Shown here piece by piece: positions 18,320-27,055 of a DNA stretch of 64,000 nucleotides (its first letter is position 1; each line of letters opens with the position of its first letter). The DNA is from Ensifer aridi. GTDB taxonomy: Bacteria > Pseudomonadota > Alphaproteobacteria > Rhizobiales > Rhizobiaceae. The stretch lies in the NCBI RefSeq assembly GCF_002078505.1, contig NZ_LUAV01000021.1, positions 86,329 to 150,328 on the forward strand, in the 5' to 3' direction. The notes under the pieces were generated by a model. The model was given only the letters and a program-made list of their open reading frames with translations. It had not been told where the DNA came from and made no database searches. A program made the position numbers and the translations under genes.

Positions 18320-18922
18320 TTAGAAACTGGGTTTCTGAAAACGGGCGAGCAAGCAGTCTTCGTTGGCCGACTCACCCCGGCAATCAAGCCGCTCCGCCTC
18401 AATCAGCGTTTCGCTCAGGATCGCCATGACGGTCTCAGCACCAGCAACATGGCCCCAACGTCGGCAATTTGCGTCGCGAGCCGAACCAAAAACCAGCTGC
18501 CCACCCGGCGCAAGCATGTTCACCAGGTTACAAACGGCACCGCGCATCGCGGCTATATCCTCAAGGTAGTAGAGAACTTCGGCCACGACGATCAGATCGA
18601 AGAGCTTCCTAGTCGAGAACTGTTGAACGTCAGCGACTATCCAACTGATGTGTGACGGCTCCTTCAACCGTTGCCTCGTTCGAGCAATGGCTTGCGGCAC
18701 AACATCAATCACTGTGAGCTGCTTGCAATGAGGCGCAAGTTTCTCCGTGAATGCGCCGGCCGCGCACCCGACTTCGAGCGCGTTTGTGATGGGACCTTGG
18801 GAAAGCGACAGCCGAAGCATCTGCGCATGCCGCTCCTGCTCGAATTTGTTGCCGTCGAGCCGCCAGGGATCCTCCGCCGCCAGCTCATGGTGCAATAACT
18901 GATAGTTGTTGACCTGCGTCAA
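18320..18922 (-). CDS. nodS: N-methyltransferase NodS
   Basis: NodS is the SAM-dependent methyltransferase that N-methylates the deacetylated chitooligosaccharide before acylation by NodA. The 200-residue protein has the SAM-binding motif LEVGCAAGAFTEKLAP, the VIDV acidic-loop residue and the VVAEVLYYLED segment. Start is a TTG at 18922 behind GGAGGG; the N-terminus NNYQLLHHELAAEDPWRLD is typical of NodS. It sits 28 bases downstream of nodC. Confidence 0.95.
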   Translation of the reverse strand: MTQVNNYQLLHHELAAEDPWRLDGNKFEQERHAQMLRLSLSQGPITNALEVGCAAGAFTEKLAPHCKQLTVIDVVPQAIARTRQRLKEPSHISWIVADVQQFSTRKLFDLIVVAEVLYYLEDIAAMRGAVCNLVNMLAPGGQLVFGSARDANCRRWGHVAGAETVMAILSETLIEAERLDCRGESANEDCLLARFQKPSF

Positions 18923-18950
18923 AATTCGCCCTCCGAGACAACGTGAACGA

Positions 18951-20306
18951 TCAGTCGTCGCTGCAGACAGCGGCGGGTGCCACGGTTACAGAGTCTCTCG
19001 CAAGATTCAGCCTTCGAAGCGTCGTTGCATTTCCCGACGTCGCTCTACCGCTCGATTCGGACGTCGGGTGTGGAACGAAAACCCCTTCTCCACCTGCGCC
19101 TGTCACGTTTTGAGGGGCGCTGCGCGACAGCCAATCGCTATTGGTCAAAGTGCACAGAGCGTAGGCCTTCAATGGGAGTAAGAAAAACAGGTTGATGGGG
19201 GTGTGCAAAGAAAACGCCAGAAAACGAAGTTGGCGAGCACGGAAGGCAGCCACGCTGCAGCGGATCATGGTCATGGCGGCAATCATCATGACCGTCCACA
19301 AAGGCACTGTAGCTGTCAGCGCGACTTGCGCGACCCCTGCTAAGACGGCGAACGCGAGAAGGAGCGGTCCGAGATTTTGTCCGACCACGTCGAGCGTGAT
19401 ATAGCGATCAAGCCCCGGTAGTAATCGCAGCGCCAGGAAGGTGTCGCGGAAAGTGCTCCGTGCCCAGCGGAGTTGTTGGCGCAGATACGGGCCCATCCTG
19501 TCCGGGACGACGGTTGCCGCTATCGCGTCCGGAGCGTACTCGGTTCGAAAACCTGCTTTCAGCATCAGAATGGTGAGGTGGCGATCCTCACCGAAGTCGC
19601 TTGGCTTGCCCCAAAAAAACTGCGACTCGTACTGGTCAAGTAGCAAGAGGAGAGCAGACCGGCGGTACATGGCACATGGACCGCAGCAGCACATGACGGC
19701 ACCGAAGCGAGCCTGTGCCGCACGCTCCTCATTGCAAGCGAGCCAGTACTCCATATCAATCAACCGGGTCAACCAAGTGTCGTTTCGATTGCTAGCGGTC
19801 AATTGACCCATGGCCGCGCCGATCTCTGGATTTTGCATCTTGAGCGCGAGTTTCGTGACGACGTCGGACGCTAGTGTCGAATCCGAGTCGACGTTGAGCA
19901 CCAAATCTCCAGATGAGCGGCGTATCGCAGCGATCTGTGCCTTGCGTTTTCCGACATTCTCGCGAAGCAGAATGAAGTTGAATCTCGGATCCCGCGCATA
20001 GGTGTCGTGTACAGGTCCCAATTTCTCGCGATTAGCAGAACCGTCATCAACCACGTAGACACGCAGTTTTCCGGCGTAATCCTGATTTGCAATGGAAGCC
20101 AGACACTCGGAGAACGTGCCCGGGTCCTCGTTGTAGCAGGGGACAATGACATCCACGCTCGGCAGCGGCGCGTGGAACACGAAGTCCTCCGAGGCCGATG
20201 AGAGGTCTTTCGGCCGAGCATACAATGTCTGCATGCTTTTATAAGCGGTCGAGAGCAGCGCATAACAGGAGACAGCGCCAATGCCAATTGTATTAAGCAG
20301 GTCCAT
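18951..20306 (-). CDS. nodC: Chitooligosaccharide synthase NodC
   Basis: NodC is a membrane beta-1,4-N-acetylglucosaminyltransferase that makes the Nod factor backbone. The 451-residue protein has an N-terminal helix, a GT2 domain with the nucleotide-binding motif VDSDST, the acid-base motif GEDRHLT and the processivity motif QQLRW, then three C-terminal helices. It is about 25 residues longer than the usual 413-426, because of a tail rich in Ser, Thr and Gly after TNSDWLSRS. Its start is 15 bases downstream of nodB. Confidence 0.96.
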   Translation of the reverse strand: MDLLNTIGIGAVSCYALLSTAYKSMQTLYARPKDLSSASEDFVFHAPLPSVDVIVPCYNEDPGTFSECLASIANQDYAGKLRVYVVDDGSANREKLGPVHDTYARDPRFNFILLRENVGKRKAQIAAIRRSSGDLVLNVDSDSTLASDVVTKLALKMQNPEIGAAMGQLTASNRNDTWLTRLIDMEYWLACNEERAAQARFGAVMCCCGPCAMYRRSALLLLLDQYESQFFWGKPSDFGEDRHLTILMLKAGFRTEYAPDAIAATVVPDRMGPYLRQQLRWARSTFRDTFLALRLLPGLDRYITLDVVGQNLGPLLLAFAVLAGVAQVALTATVPLWTVMMIAAMTMIRCSVAAFRARQLRFLAFSLHTPINLFFLLPLKAYALCTLTNSDWLSRSAPQNVTGAGGEGVFVPHPTSESSGRATSGNATTLRRLNLARDSVTVAPAAVCSDD

Positions 20307-20321
20307 GGGATGTCACTTTGT

Positions 20322-20981
20322 TCAGGGATGTTGAGGAAGCGCGCAGATTCCAAATCCGCGCTCGCGTAACGCTGGAATAAGTCGGGCCAGCGCAATGACG
20401 GTTTGATCGCGCAGACTGTCTTCAGCACCCGGCCTGATTTCGTCGGGGGGGCATCCATCGTGCAAAAGCACGACTGCGCCTGGCTGGACAGAGGCAAGCA
20501 CTGCATCGACAATCGCGTCGGCACCCGGCCGAGACCAGTCCCGCGGATCTACCGACCAGTGGAGGGGCGCCAGTCCAGCGCTCGCTGAAGTAGTAAGCAC
20601 CTCTTCGGTCCAGATGCCATAGGGCGCGCGCACGTGCCGGACGGATGCCTGGGGGCAGGCCGTCCTGATGGCCTTATTCGCCTCAAGTATTTCATGGTGC
20701 ACGTCGCTCGGTCCGCATCTGGACAGATCCGGATGAGTCATCGTGTGGTTAGCGACTTCGTGCCCGTCGTCAATCATTCGCCGGATCAGTTGGGGCTGTT
20801 CTGCCGCGTAGGCGCCGATAACGAAAAAGGTCGCCGGCACACGGTGTTTTTCCAGCACGTCCAGGATTTCCGGTGTGAAAAGTGGATTAGGACCATCGTC
20901 AAAGGTCAGATAGACGTTGCGACCACCCGTGCTGTCGGTGCACGTGCTGCGCACTCTTGATAAGCAGTCAAAGTGCGTCAC
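20322..20981 (-). CDS. nodB: Chitooligosaccharide deacetylase NodB
   Basis: NodB removes the N-acetyl group from the non-reducing end of the oligosaccharide. The 219-residue protein is a CE4 NodB-homology polysaccharide deacetylase with TFDDGP (Asp28/Asp29), the zinc motif HTMTH (His79 and His83), RAPYGIW and the LLHDG motif near the C-terminus. It starts with GTG, overlapping the nodA stop as GTGA, which indicates coupled translation. Confidence 0.96.
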   Translation of the reverse strand: MTHFDCLSRVRSTCTDSTGGRNVYLTFDDGPNPLFTPEILDVLEKHRVPATFFVIGAYAAEQPQLIRRMIDDGHEVANHTMTHPDLSRCGPSDVHHEILEANKAIRTACPQASVRHVRAPYGIWTEEVLTTSASAGLAPLHWSVDPRDWSRPGADAIVDAVLASVQPGAVVLLHDGCPPDEIRPGAEDSLRDQTVIALARLIPALRERGFGICALPQHP

Positions 20982-21568
20982 AGCTCTGGCCCGTTTCGAT
21001 CAATAAGCGTCGCGGTCGGCCAATCAGACATGGCCGATCCGACCGGCAAAACAACCACGAGTACGTCTTCCATGCGCGTGGGGGGTAGGTCGAGACGCGC
21101 GTCTGGGAGCGTAGACCGCACGCGCATCCCCGACAGAACGGTCGCCGGGAAGTGTCGGCCGAACCTTTCCACGTGCCTTTGCAAGGCGTGCCGAACCGCA
21201 CCGAAACCGAATGGGACACGAAGTTGCTGCAATACTGGATACATGACGCGAAGTGAGTGGCTGATTCCAAGGCCCTCAAGGTCCGGCCGTACTCCGTATA
21301 GCCCCAACTCAGCCACTAGAAGATCGACCTCACCAACCTTGATGAACCGACGCAGTAAGCCCATGTGAGCCGCTACACCGTTTGAGTCGTGGGCGATTGC
21401 TCTAAGCTCAGGCCTCGCTCCGGCCCAACTCCTACTGCCTTCGAATGGCTTTGCGTTAAAGGCACCAGTCGGTCCATAAGTGTTTCGAAAGAAGCTTGCG
21501 AGTTCGACATGTTCGTCGAGTTGCAATTCACTTTCCCAGCGCAGCGTCCATTGCACCTGAGAGCGCAC
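20978..21568 (-). CDS. nodA: Nod factor N-acyltransferase NodA
   Basis: NodA attaches the fatty acyl chain to the free amino group made by NodB. The protein is 196 residues, exactly the family length, when started at a GTG (21568) that gives RSQVQWTLRWESELQLDEH. An ideal ribosome site AGGAGGT lies 6 bases upstream. An in-frame ATG at 21622 would add 18 residues not found in the family. It is the first gene of the operon, about 110 bases from a nod box. Confidence 0.97.
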   Translation of the reverse strand: MRSQVQWTLRWESELQLDEHVELASFFRNTYGPTGAFNAKPFEGSRSWAGARPELRAIAHDSNGVAAHMGLLRRFIKVGEVDLLVAELGLYGVRPDLEGLGISHSLRVMYPVLQQLRVPFGFGAVRHALQRHVERFGRHFPATVLSGMRVRSTLPDARLDLPPTRMEDVLVVVLPVGSAMSDWPTATLIDRNGPEL

Positions 21569-21680
21569 GCAAGACCTCCTATTTCTTTCTGTTTCTTGCG
21601 ACGCGTGCCTCAATGCGGTCACCGTCGGTCCACTTGACGTTAGTCAATAGTCACACTTTACTAATGCAGCGCCTCCACAA

Positions 21681-21727
21681 ATTCGTAAAATCGTTTTTGT
21701 GGATGGAACCCATCCACGCTCTGGAAG
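21681..21727 (-). promoter_or_regulatory. nod box upstream of nodABCSUIJH
   Basis: Read on the minus strand this 47-base element has the two NodD half-sites of the ATC-N9-GAT type: TTC-N9-GAT in the distal part and ATC-N9-GAT (ATCCACAAAAACGAT) in the proximal part. It is followed by TTTACGAAT, close to the consensus TTTACCAAT. The spacing equals the canonical nod box. It ends 112 bases before the nodA start and predicts flavonoid/NodD induction of the whole operon. Confidence 0.9.
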
Positions 21728-22100
21728 TACGCAGCCGATAGTTGGCCGCGCTCGAGGGCGAGCACGCCTGAAAGTTGCCGGCATCAATCATGGCCGCCTT
21801 CGAGACGCCGACAACGGAGCCCTCGATTCAGATCAGGCTGGAAGTTAATGTGACCGATGATCCGGACCTTAGGATGGCTTTTCCGCATCCTCGCTTCGGC
21901 CTGCAGCACATTAGCGCCCTGCCTACGCGAAGGGGCAAGCGCGATACTCAGAATGGAGGTGATTTCCTTCAGTGGACTAAGAAGAGACCGGCAGCCTAGA
22001 GCACCCGCCATCGTGTTCTTTAGTTCTTTAGGATGAAGGCGCGCGTTTCAGTGTGAGCGTCCGGCGAGCGCATTTTTTTGCTCAAGACGTAGGTGTTTAG
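21728..22100. other. Intergenic region upstream of the nod box
   Basis: Both strands carry short open frames (21775-21999 +, 21784-22011 -), but neither shows a recognisable domain or a convincing ribosome site. I see no second promoter motif. Confidence 0.3.
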
Positions 22101-22406
22101 CTAGCGGTTGCGCTTTACCTCGTCGGCCATAATGCGCTCGATCATTTCGGGATCGCATTGCTCGTCAATGAGAAACTGGCGGATCCCACCGTCCCACGTC
22201 CGTATGTCGGCGAGAAGCTCCTGGAGGCCCTCTACGCCATCGCCAGTCAAGCCTCTTGTACCGTATTCGCTTCCGTCACGGACGTGGACCATTTCGCCCT
22301 CGGCGATATTGTCCGAGTTGCTGGTGACTTCCTCGATCAGTTCGAGGTTCTCGCCGATCATGCCAGCGACCTCTCTAAGCGTGTAGATAATCTTCGAGCG
22401 GGCCAT
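22101..22406 (-). CDS. Small acidic hypothetical protein
   Basis: The 101-residue product begins MARSKIIYTLREVAGMIGENL and is acidic (EEVTSNSDNIAEGEMV, then DEQCDPEMIERIMADEV). I recognise no enzyme motif. Its start overlaps the stop of the IS66 transposase remnant (ATGA), so it may have travelled with that element or be read from the same transcript. An upstream in-frame ATG at 22448 lies in the remnant. Composition is compatible with real coding sequence. Function unknown. Confidence 0.55.
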   Translation of the reverse strand: MARSKIIYTLREVAGMIGENLELIEEVTSNSDNIAEGEMVHVRDGSEYGTRGLTGDGVEGLQELLADIRTWDGGIRQFLIDEQCDPEMIERIMADEVKRNR

Positions 22407-22580
22407 CAGACAGCCTCGTGCAGGTCTTTTGCCGGCGTCCACTGCCACGGCAGCAGTGATTCAAGGCGATTCGTGAGATGATCTTGGATCCGGGCTAGGA
22501 CGTCTGTCAGATAGACCTCCGGATTGAGGCCATGTTGGACCGCGATCAGCGCGAGCGTAATTGAACTCCCGTAACGCTGC
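22406..22580 (-). pseudogene. C-terminal remnant of an IS66-family transposase
   Basis: The minus strand encodes the typical IS66 TnpC ending: NPEVYLTDVLARIQDHLTNR followed by LESLLPWQWTP and a stop. Only about 55 residues remain. The frame continues upstream as unrelated sequence into the SyrB-like gene region. It is a dead fragment that marks past transposition next to the symbiosis regulators. Confidence 0.75.
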
Positions 22581-22601
22581 TGGCGGAATTTCAGACGCGC
22601 C

Positions 22602-23192
22602 TCAGGTGACTTTAAACCGCTCAAGCATCTTCTTGAGCTGCAAGTTCTCCGCATAAATCCGTGCAGCGAGCAGCCCCTTGAGCCGCTGATTTTCTAAGTC
22701 AAGGGCAGCCAGTTCGTCGAAGGAAATTGGGCCTTCTGCGGCCTTGGCTTGGCCTGTCTCATCCTCACGCACGTCCACAGAAATACGTTCAGGGCGCTTT
22801 CGTGAAACGCCGCCTTTGGAGCTTCTTCCAGGCTGCGATACTGGCGCGCCGTCTTCCGATCGCATAACAGCGTCGGCTGCCGGACGACGGCGCTCTTGCA
22901 GCTCCGACAATTCGACCTCCACAGTTTCGGCCGAATTTATCGCCGCCCGTCCAACCTCTGCGCTCCCCAGGTCTTCGACGGCAACACCTCCATTCGGCTC
23001 TACTGGCGGGTGGTGATCTGCTTTAGGCGTTGCGTTTGCTTCTGTTGAATTAAACAGATGCGGCGCGATCTCTTCTACTTCCCGGGTCAAAGCCTTAAAG
23101 TCGGTTTCCCCCCATATTGAGTTCGCGCGCCCCTTTTGCTGCCGCCGCGGCGACTTGAACTCTACGATGAATTTGCGTGGTGGTGCTTTCAT
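22602..23192 (-). CDS. SyrB-like paralogue lacking the helix-turn-helix
   Basis: This 196-residue protein is mostly low-complexity and charged. Its C-terminus (ISFDELAALDLENQRLKGLL, then AENLQLKKMLERF) parallels the end of the neighbouring SyrB, a short coiled-coil of the kind found in IS OrfA proteins. The transposase-type HTH (GISEQTYYQWK in SyrB) is not visible. It may be a dominant or partner form of SyrB, or a degenerate copy. The function is inferred only from similarity to the adjacent gene. Confidence 0.5.
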   Translation of the reverse strand: MKAPPRKFIVEFKSPRRQQKGRANSIWGETDFKALTREVEEIAPHLFNSTEANATPKADHHPPVEPNGGVAVEDLGSAEVGRAAINSAETVEVELSELQERRRPAADAVMRSEDGAPVSQPGRSSKGGVSRKRPERISVDVREDETGQAKAAEGPISFDELAALDLENQRLKGLLAARIYAENLQLKKMLERFKVT

Positions 23193-23367
23193 AGTCTCAA
23201 CCGCACAGTGCCGATGGGGGATTCTTGCCGGGCGGACAAATACAGCCCCTTCCTGTTCTTTTCAAGTGATCGCGACGCAAGGTGATGCTCACAGTATCCG
23301 ACAGTGGCGAGACTTTCCACAAGCCGGCAGAGCGCCTATTACGCCCTATGCGGAGTTCCGATCTTGA

Positions 23368-23820
23368 TTAATCCAGCCCAAGTCTCTTGCGCAGTTCGGC
23401 GTTTTCCGTACGCAGTTTCTCCGCCAGAAGGTTGCGAAGCCTCTGGTTTTCCTTTTCGAGTTGAACGAGGTCTGCCAACTCATCGCCAGCCGGCACCGAC
23501 GTCGCGGCCTTTTGCTCAACAGGCTTTGCAGCTCGTTTCCACTGATAATAGGTTTGCTCGGATATCCCGGCGCGCTTGATGGCGTCCTTCAGCGTGCTAT
23601 CGCGTTGGGCGACTTCCGTCTCGATAAGCTTGAGCTTATCGGACCTTTCTTGCTCGCTGTACTTCTTAGCCTTAGCAGCCGTTGCCGTTGCCTTTGAATC
23701 CTTACCCTGTTCCGTAGCTTTTTGACGCCGTGGCGACCTCTGTTTTTTTGCAGTCGGTGCTTTCGTTTCGGCGGCCGCTTCAGACGCGGCAACTGGTCCC
23801 ATGTTACTCTCGTCAGCCAC
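23368..23820 (-). CDS. syrB: SyrB-type regulator
   Basis: SyrB in S. meliloti represses syrM and so tunes the nodD3/syrM circuit. This 150-residue protein matches it in length and layout: an Ala/Lys-rich N-terminal half, an OrfA-like helix-turn-helix (LKDAIKRAGISEQTYYQWKR) and a C-terminal leucine-rich coil (ENQRLRNLLAEKLRTENAEL). The HTH and coil look like IS3-type transposase OrfA, suggesting SyrB was derived from one. It lies between nodD and a shorter paralogue, all on the minus strand. No syrM is visible in the window. Confidence 0.8.
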   Translation of the reverse strand: MADESNMGPVAASEAAAETKAPTAKKQRSPRRQKATEQGKDSKATATAAKAKKYSEQERSDKLKLIETEVAQRDSTLKDAIKRAGISEQTYYQWKRAAKPVEQKAATSVPAGDELADLVQLEKENQRLRNLLAEKLRTENAELRKRLGLD

Positions 23821-24545
23821 TGTAGATTCCTCCCTTAGCCACCTATGATTTGGACTGAAAGAGCTAAAGAGTCAACGCGAGTGTTAAACTCCGACTTCAC
23901 GTATGGTTGATCTTTTGCTGCCAATATGAGCTCGTCGAGGGAGGGATGGCGCGAGAAGGCCCAAACGCCGCTTCAAATCCACCATTCCTCACACACCGCG
24001 CCGCGCCTACTTCAGGATCACAAATATCCCTGATACACATCTGCGGACACCTCGAAAGTGCAAGGGGATATTTCCCTCGGGGTAACGTGCGCGTAGTCGG
24101 GTGCTGATATCTGTCCGGCCGCTTCCGCGACCTTCCTAACGGCCCGTGTGGGAGTTCGCGGATCGGCTCCAATCATTACAGCGTGCTCCTGGGCTCTCCT
24201 GCCGTCGATGCCAGCATGATCGTCGCGGACGCGGATCGTCAGCACGGGATCGACACAGCCGAGGACCTCGACCCTGAAGCCCAACCAGTATCTCGCCACC
24301 TGGATGTGCTTCCTTTGGAGGCGCCACGCCGGTGGAGTCCAATTCAAGTCGCCGGTCGACCCAAGCGGCACCCTGGACCTCAAGGCGCACCGCCGCAACT
24401 TGCGTGCGGCGTTTTAGCGACCAATCACGGCAACTGCTTGGCCGAAGTGTCCGCTCGGCGGGGGAGCCAAATCCAATCCTGCGCTGAGGAGGCGACCAGC
24501 GCCGCAGATCCATCGCCAGAAGCGGCGGGTGATCTATTTTCTGCG
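23821..24545. other. Gene-poor stretch between syrB and nodD
   Basis: Several overlapping open frames occur on both strands (for example 24018-24398 - and 24183-24560 +), but they shadow each other, lack clear ribosome sites and match no family I know. The high GC content produces such frames by chance. The stretch may be decayed insertion sequence. Confidence 0.3.
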
Positions 24546-25472
24546 CTAGCAAGTCTCTGATGGAGATTCGATCCGGGCAGCCTCCTGTAGCATGATCTCC
24601 CGCATCCACATGCTTGCCTGATCCCTGTTGTGGAGGCCGGGCCACTGGACCGCCTCGGTGAATGCTGGAAGCGGTAGCGGAAGCTCGACGATCAGTAGCG
24701 GCATTGACTTTGCAAAGTGACGGGCGAGCCGCAAGGGTATCGTCGCTATACGCTCCGTGCCTGTCAGCAACGACGGTAGCAAGCTAAAGCCGGGCGCGGA
24801 GACTTCGACGCGTCTCTTGAGACGATGCTCAAGCAATAGCCATTCCTCGAGAGAGGGTTTCAGCGTCCACCCGAACGTGCCTGAAACATGCCCCATCGAC
24901 ATATACTTTTCGAAGGAAAGCGGTCGGGTTAGATGCTGGTTCGTAGGGCAGCCGACGCATACGAATCTCTCCTCGAACAGATCCGCTTTGGGATGCTCGT
25001 TCGACATATACAGTTCCGGCATGATCAGAAAATCGAGTTCACCGCGTCGCAGCAGGTCATTGGGATCATCATCGAGAGCCAGCAGCTCGAAGCCGACGCC
25101 GGGAGCGTCCCGCGCCACACGCTCGACAACCTTCTCGAAGAACACAAGCAGCATGAAATCGGACAGGATGATCCTGAAGCGGCGCTGCGACGTCGCCGGG
25201 TTGAACACGTCCCAGGAAATGATGGAAACCTGGATGTGCAGCAGGGTGTCGCGGATCGCCGGAGCAAGGGCTTCGGCACGTGGTGTTGGGATAAGCTCGC
25301 GTCCCTGCATTATAAACAGCTCGTCGCCGAAATAGGTGCGTAGGCGGCCGATGGCCGCGCTCATGGCCGGCTGACTGAGGTTGATCCTGCGCGCCGCGGC
25401 CGTGAGCTTGCGTTCGGTCATCAGAGCGTCGAGCGCTACGAGGAGATTGAGATCCAGGCCCTTAAAACGCAT
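24546..25472 (-). CDS. nodD: LysR-type flavonoid-responsive regulator NodD
   Basis: NodD binds nod boxes and activates nod genes in response to plant flavonoids. The 308-residue protein starts MRFKGLDLNLLVALDALMTE, the NodD signature. It has the LysR helix-turn-helix (about 20-45, LTAAARRINLSQPAMSAAI), and the effector domain carries NodD motifs such as FRIILSDFMLLVFFEKVVER and LDFLIMPELYMS. Length is that of NodD1. It is transcribed away from the vir genes and toward syrB and the nod operon. No nod box lies directly upstream of it. Confidence 0.96.
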   Translation of the reverse strand: MRFKGLDLNLLVALDALMTERKLTAAARRINLSQPAMSAAIGRLRTYFGDELFIMQGRELIPTPRAEALAPAIRDTLLHIQVSIISWDVFNPATSQRRFRIILSDFMLLVFFEKVVERVARDAPGVGFELLALDDDPNDLLRRGELDFLIMPELYMSNEHPKADLFEERFVCVGCPTNQHLTRPLSFEKYMSMGHVSGTFGWTLKPSLEEWLLLEHRLKRRVEVSAPGFSLLPSLLTGTERIATIPLRLARHFAKSMPLLIVELPLPLPAFTEAVQWPGLHNRDQASMWMREIMLQEAARIESPSETC

Positions 25473-25968
25473 TTTCTAGTCCATAGATGGCGCAATTGGG
25501 AGTGATGGGCCCTGGCCGAACTCATACGCGTCGGGGCGCGCCCGTCTCATCATCCGGGCTGCCGGGGTTTGCTCTAGCTTCGACAAGAGGAATTCGATCC
25601 CCGTCCAGTGCGACAGGCGCGGGGGCCAAGCGCTGCTGATAATTCAACCTGTGCGTCCATAATTATCTCTTTTCAGCGCTCCGTCGTTCAGAAGCAGGCA
25701 CGCGCCTAGACTTGGTTTGAGCGGCAAATGGCTCGCTGAGTTCACCGCCGGCCGGTCTAGCGGTCCGATATTTAAATCGCGGCGCCACTAACATGGAGGC
25801 CGGTGAATCGAAAATGGTATTTTCTCATGGACCAATGAGCAGAGCTCATAATGCTGCGTGGCGCCACGAATTCATTAGATGCGAATCTCCGGCGCCGTCG
25901 CCAGGAGCGCCTTGCCCTCTGGCGGTCGCGTTGGATGGTGAAGCGAGCATTGCGAACTCAAGGCTGGT
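25473..25968. other. Intergenic region between virG and nodD
   Basis: No gene is supported. I found no nod box upstream of nodD here and no clear terminator. A plus-strand frame at 25793-26092 overlaps the end of virG and looks like a shadow. Confidence 0.3.
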
Positions 25969-26793
25969 TTACGACCTGTTTGGGAACGAGTGGACGCTCC
26001 GGTCGGTTCGCTTCTCCGATTGCCGGGACATGGCCGCGGAGCTTGCAACGTCAGCGGCGGTCAGGGAGCAGGGGGTCCAGTTGCCCCCGTAGCTGATTTC
26101 CACGTCAGCGTCGAAGAAATAACCCGCACCCCGGGATGTTTTAATCAGAAGAGGGTTAGCCGGATCAGCTTCCAGTTTTCGGCGCAACCGCAAGATAAAG
26201 ACATCAACACTTCGGTCATATACCTCTTCTCCACGCACCCGGCTCGCAAACAGAAGCTGTTCTCTGGATAAAACGTCGCGTGGTTTTTCCAGGAAGGCGA
26301 TTAGAAGATTGAACTCACCAGACGTCAGCTTGACCTCGCCGCTGTGTTCAGAGATCAGCCGGCGTTGCTTGAGATTGAGCGTCCAACCGGCGAAATGAAA
26401 CGAGCGCCGATCCTTTGTCCTCCGACTGATCGGGCGCTCGCGCAACGCTACTCGGATGCGCGCTAAGAATTCTCGCATTCCAAAAGGCTTAGCTACGAAA
26501 TCAGTTGCTCCAAGCTCCAGTGCAACAACTTTCTCAGCCTCCTCGACACGATCGCCGCTGATGGTAATTATGGGAACATCGGATTTAGTTGCCAAATTGC
26601 GGACGATGTCGAGCCCATCCTCACGGCCTAGATTAAGATCAACAACAGCGAGATCGACCGCATCACATGTAAGCACGCGATTGAACTGCCAACTATCCGT
26701 CACTGCGGTTACCTTATAGGCGTGCATTGTCAGATACTCGGTAATGAGGTGCCGCATGGCGACATCGTCATCGATGACAAGAACATGTTTCAA
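25969..26793 (-). CDS. virG: Response regulator VirG
   Basis: VirG is the OmpR-family activator of vir promoters, phosphorylated by VirA. The receiver (1-120) has Asp8-10 acidic residues and acceptor Asp52 (VVDLNLG), identical in position to Agrobacterium VirG. The winged helix (about 130-235) includes EVKLTSGEFNLLIAFLEKPR and RVRGEEVYDRSVDVFILRLR. The start is TTG at 26793 (LKHVLVIDDD), behind AGAGGTGAG; Agrobacterium virG also uses a UUG start. At 274 residues it carries a tail of about 35 residues beyond the usual end (after EISYGG). It lies downstream of virB11 on the same strand. Confidence 0.93.
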   Translation of the reverse strand: MKHVLVIDDDVAMRHLITEYLTMHAYKVTAVTDSWQFNRVLTCDAVDLAVVDLNLGREDGLDIVRNLATKSDVPIITISGDRVEEAEKVVALELGATDFVAKPFGMREFLARIRVALRERPISRRTKDRRSFHFAGWTLNLKQRRLISEHSGEVKLTSGEFNLLIAFLEKPRDVLSREQLLFASRVRGEEVYDRSVDVFILRLRRKLEADPANPLLIKTSRGAGYFFDADVEISYGGNWTPCSLTAADVASSAAMSRQSEKRTDRSVHSFPNRS

Positions 26794-27055
26794 CGTCTCA
26801 CCTCTCAATCTCGGATCAGGCTGCCGAGACCCACTGTCACGCAGCTTTATGAGGACCTGTACACGCAACAGTTACCCCACTGCCAATCCGCTAGGCGAAT
26901 GTCAGCATGCGGGCACGAGATGACGGCGCTGCCGCGTGGCGACAGGTCCAACAGTTGGGGTCGCCCTACGAGAATATGGTTCGTACAAATACCGACTGAA
27001 GGATTTGAGGGGCTGGTCGCGTAGCCACTGAACGGCAGCTCCAACAATGATGAAC

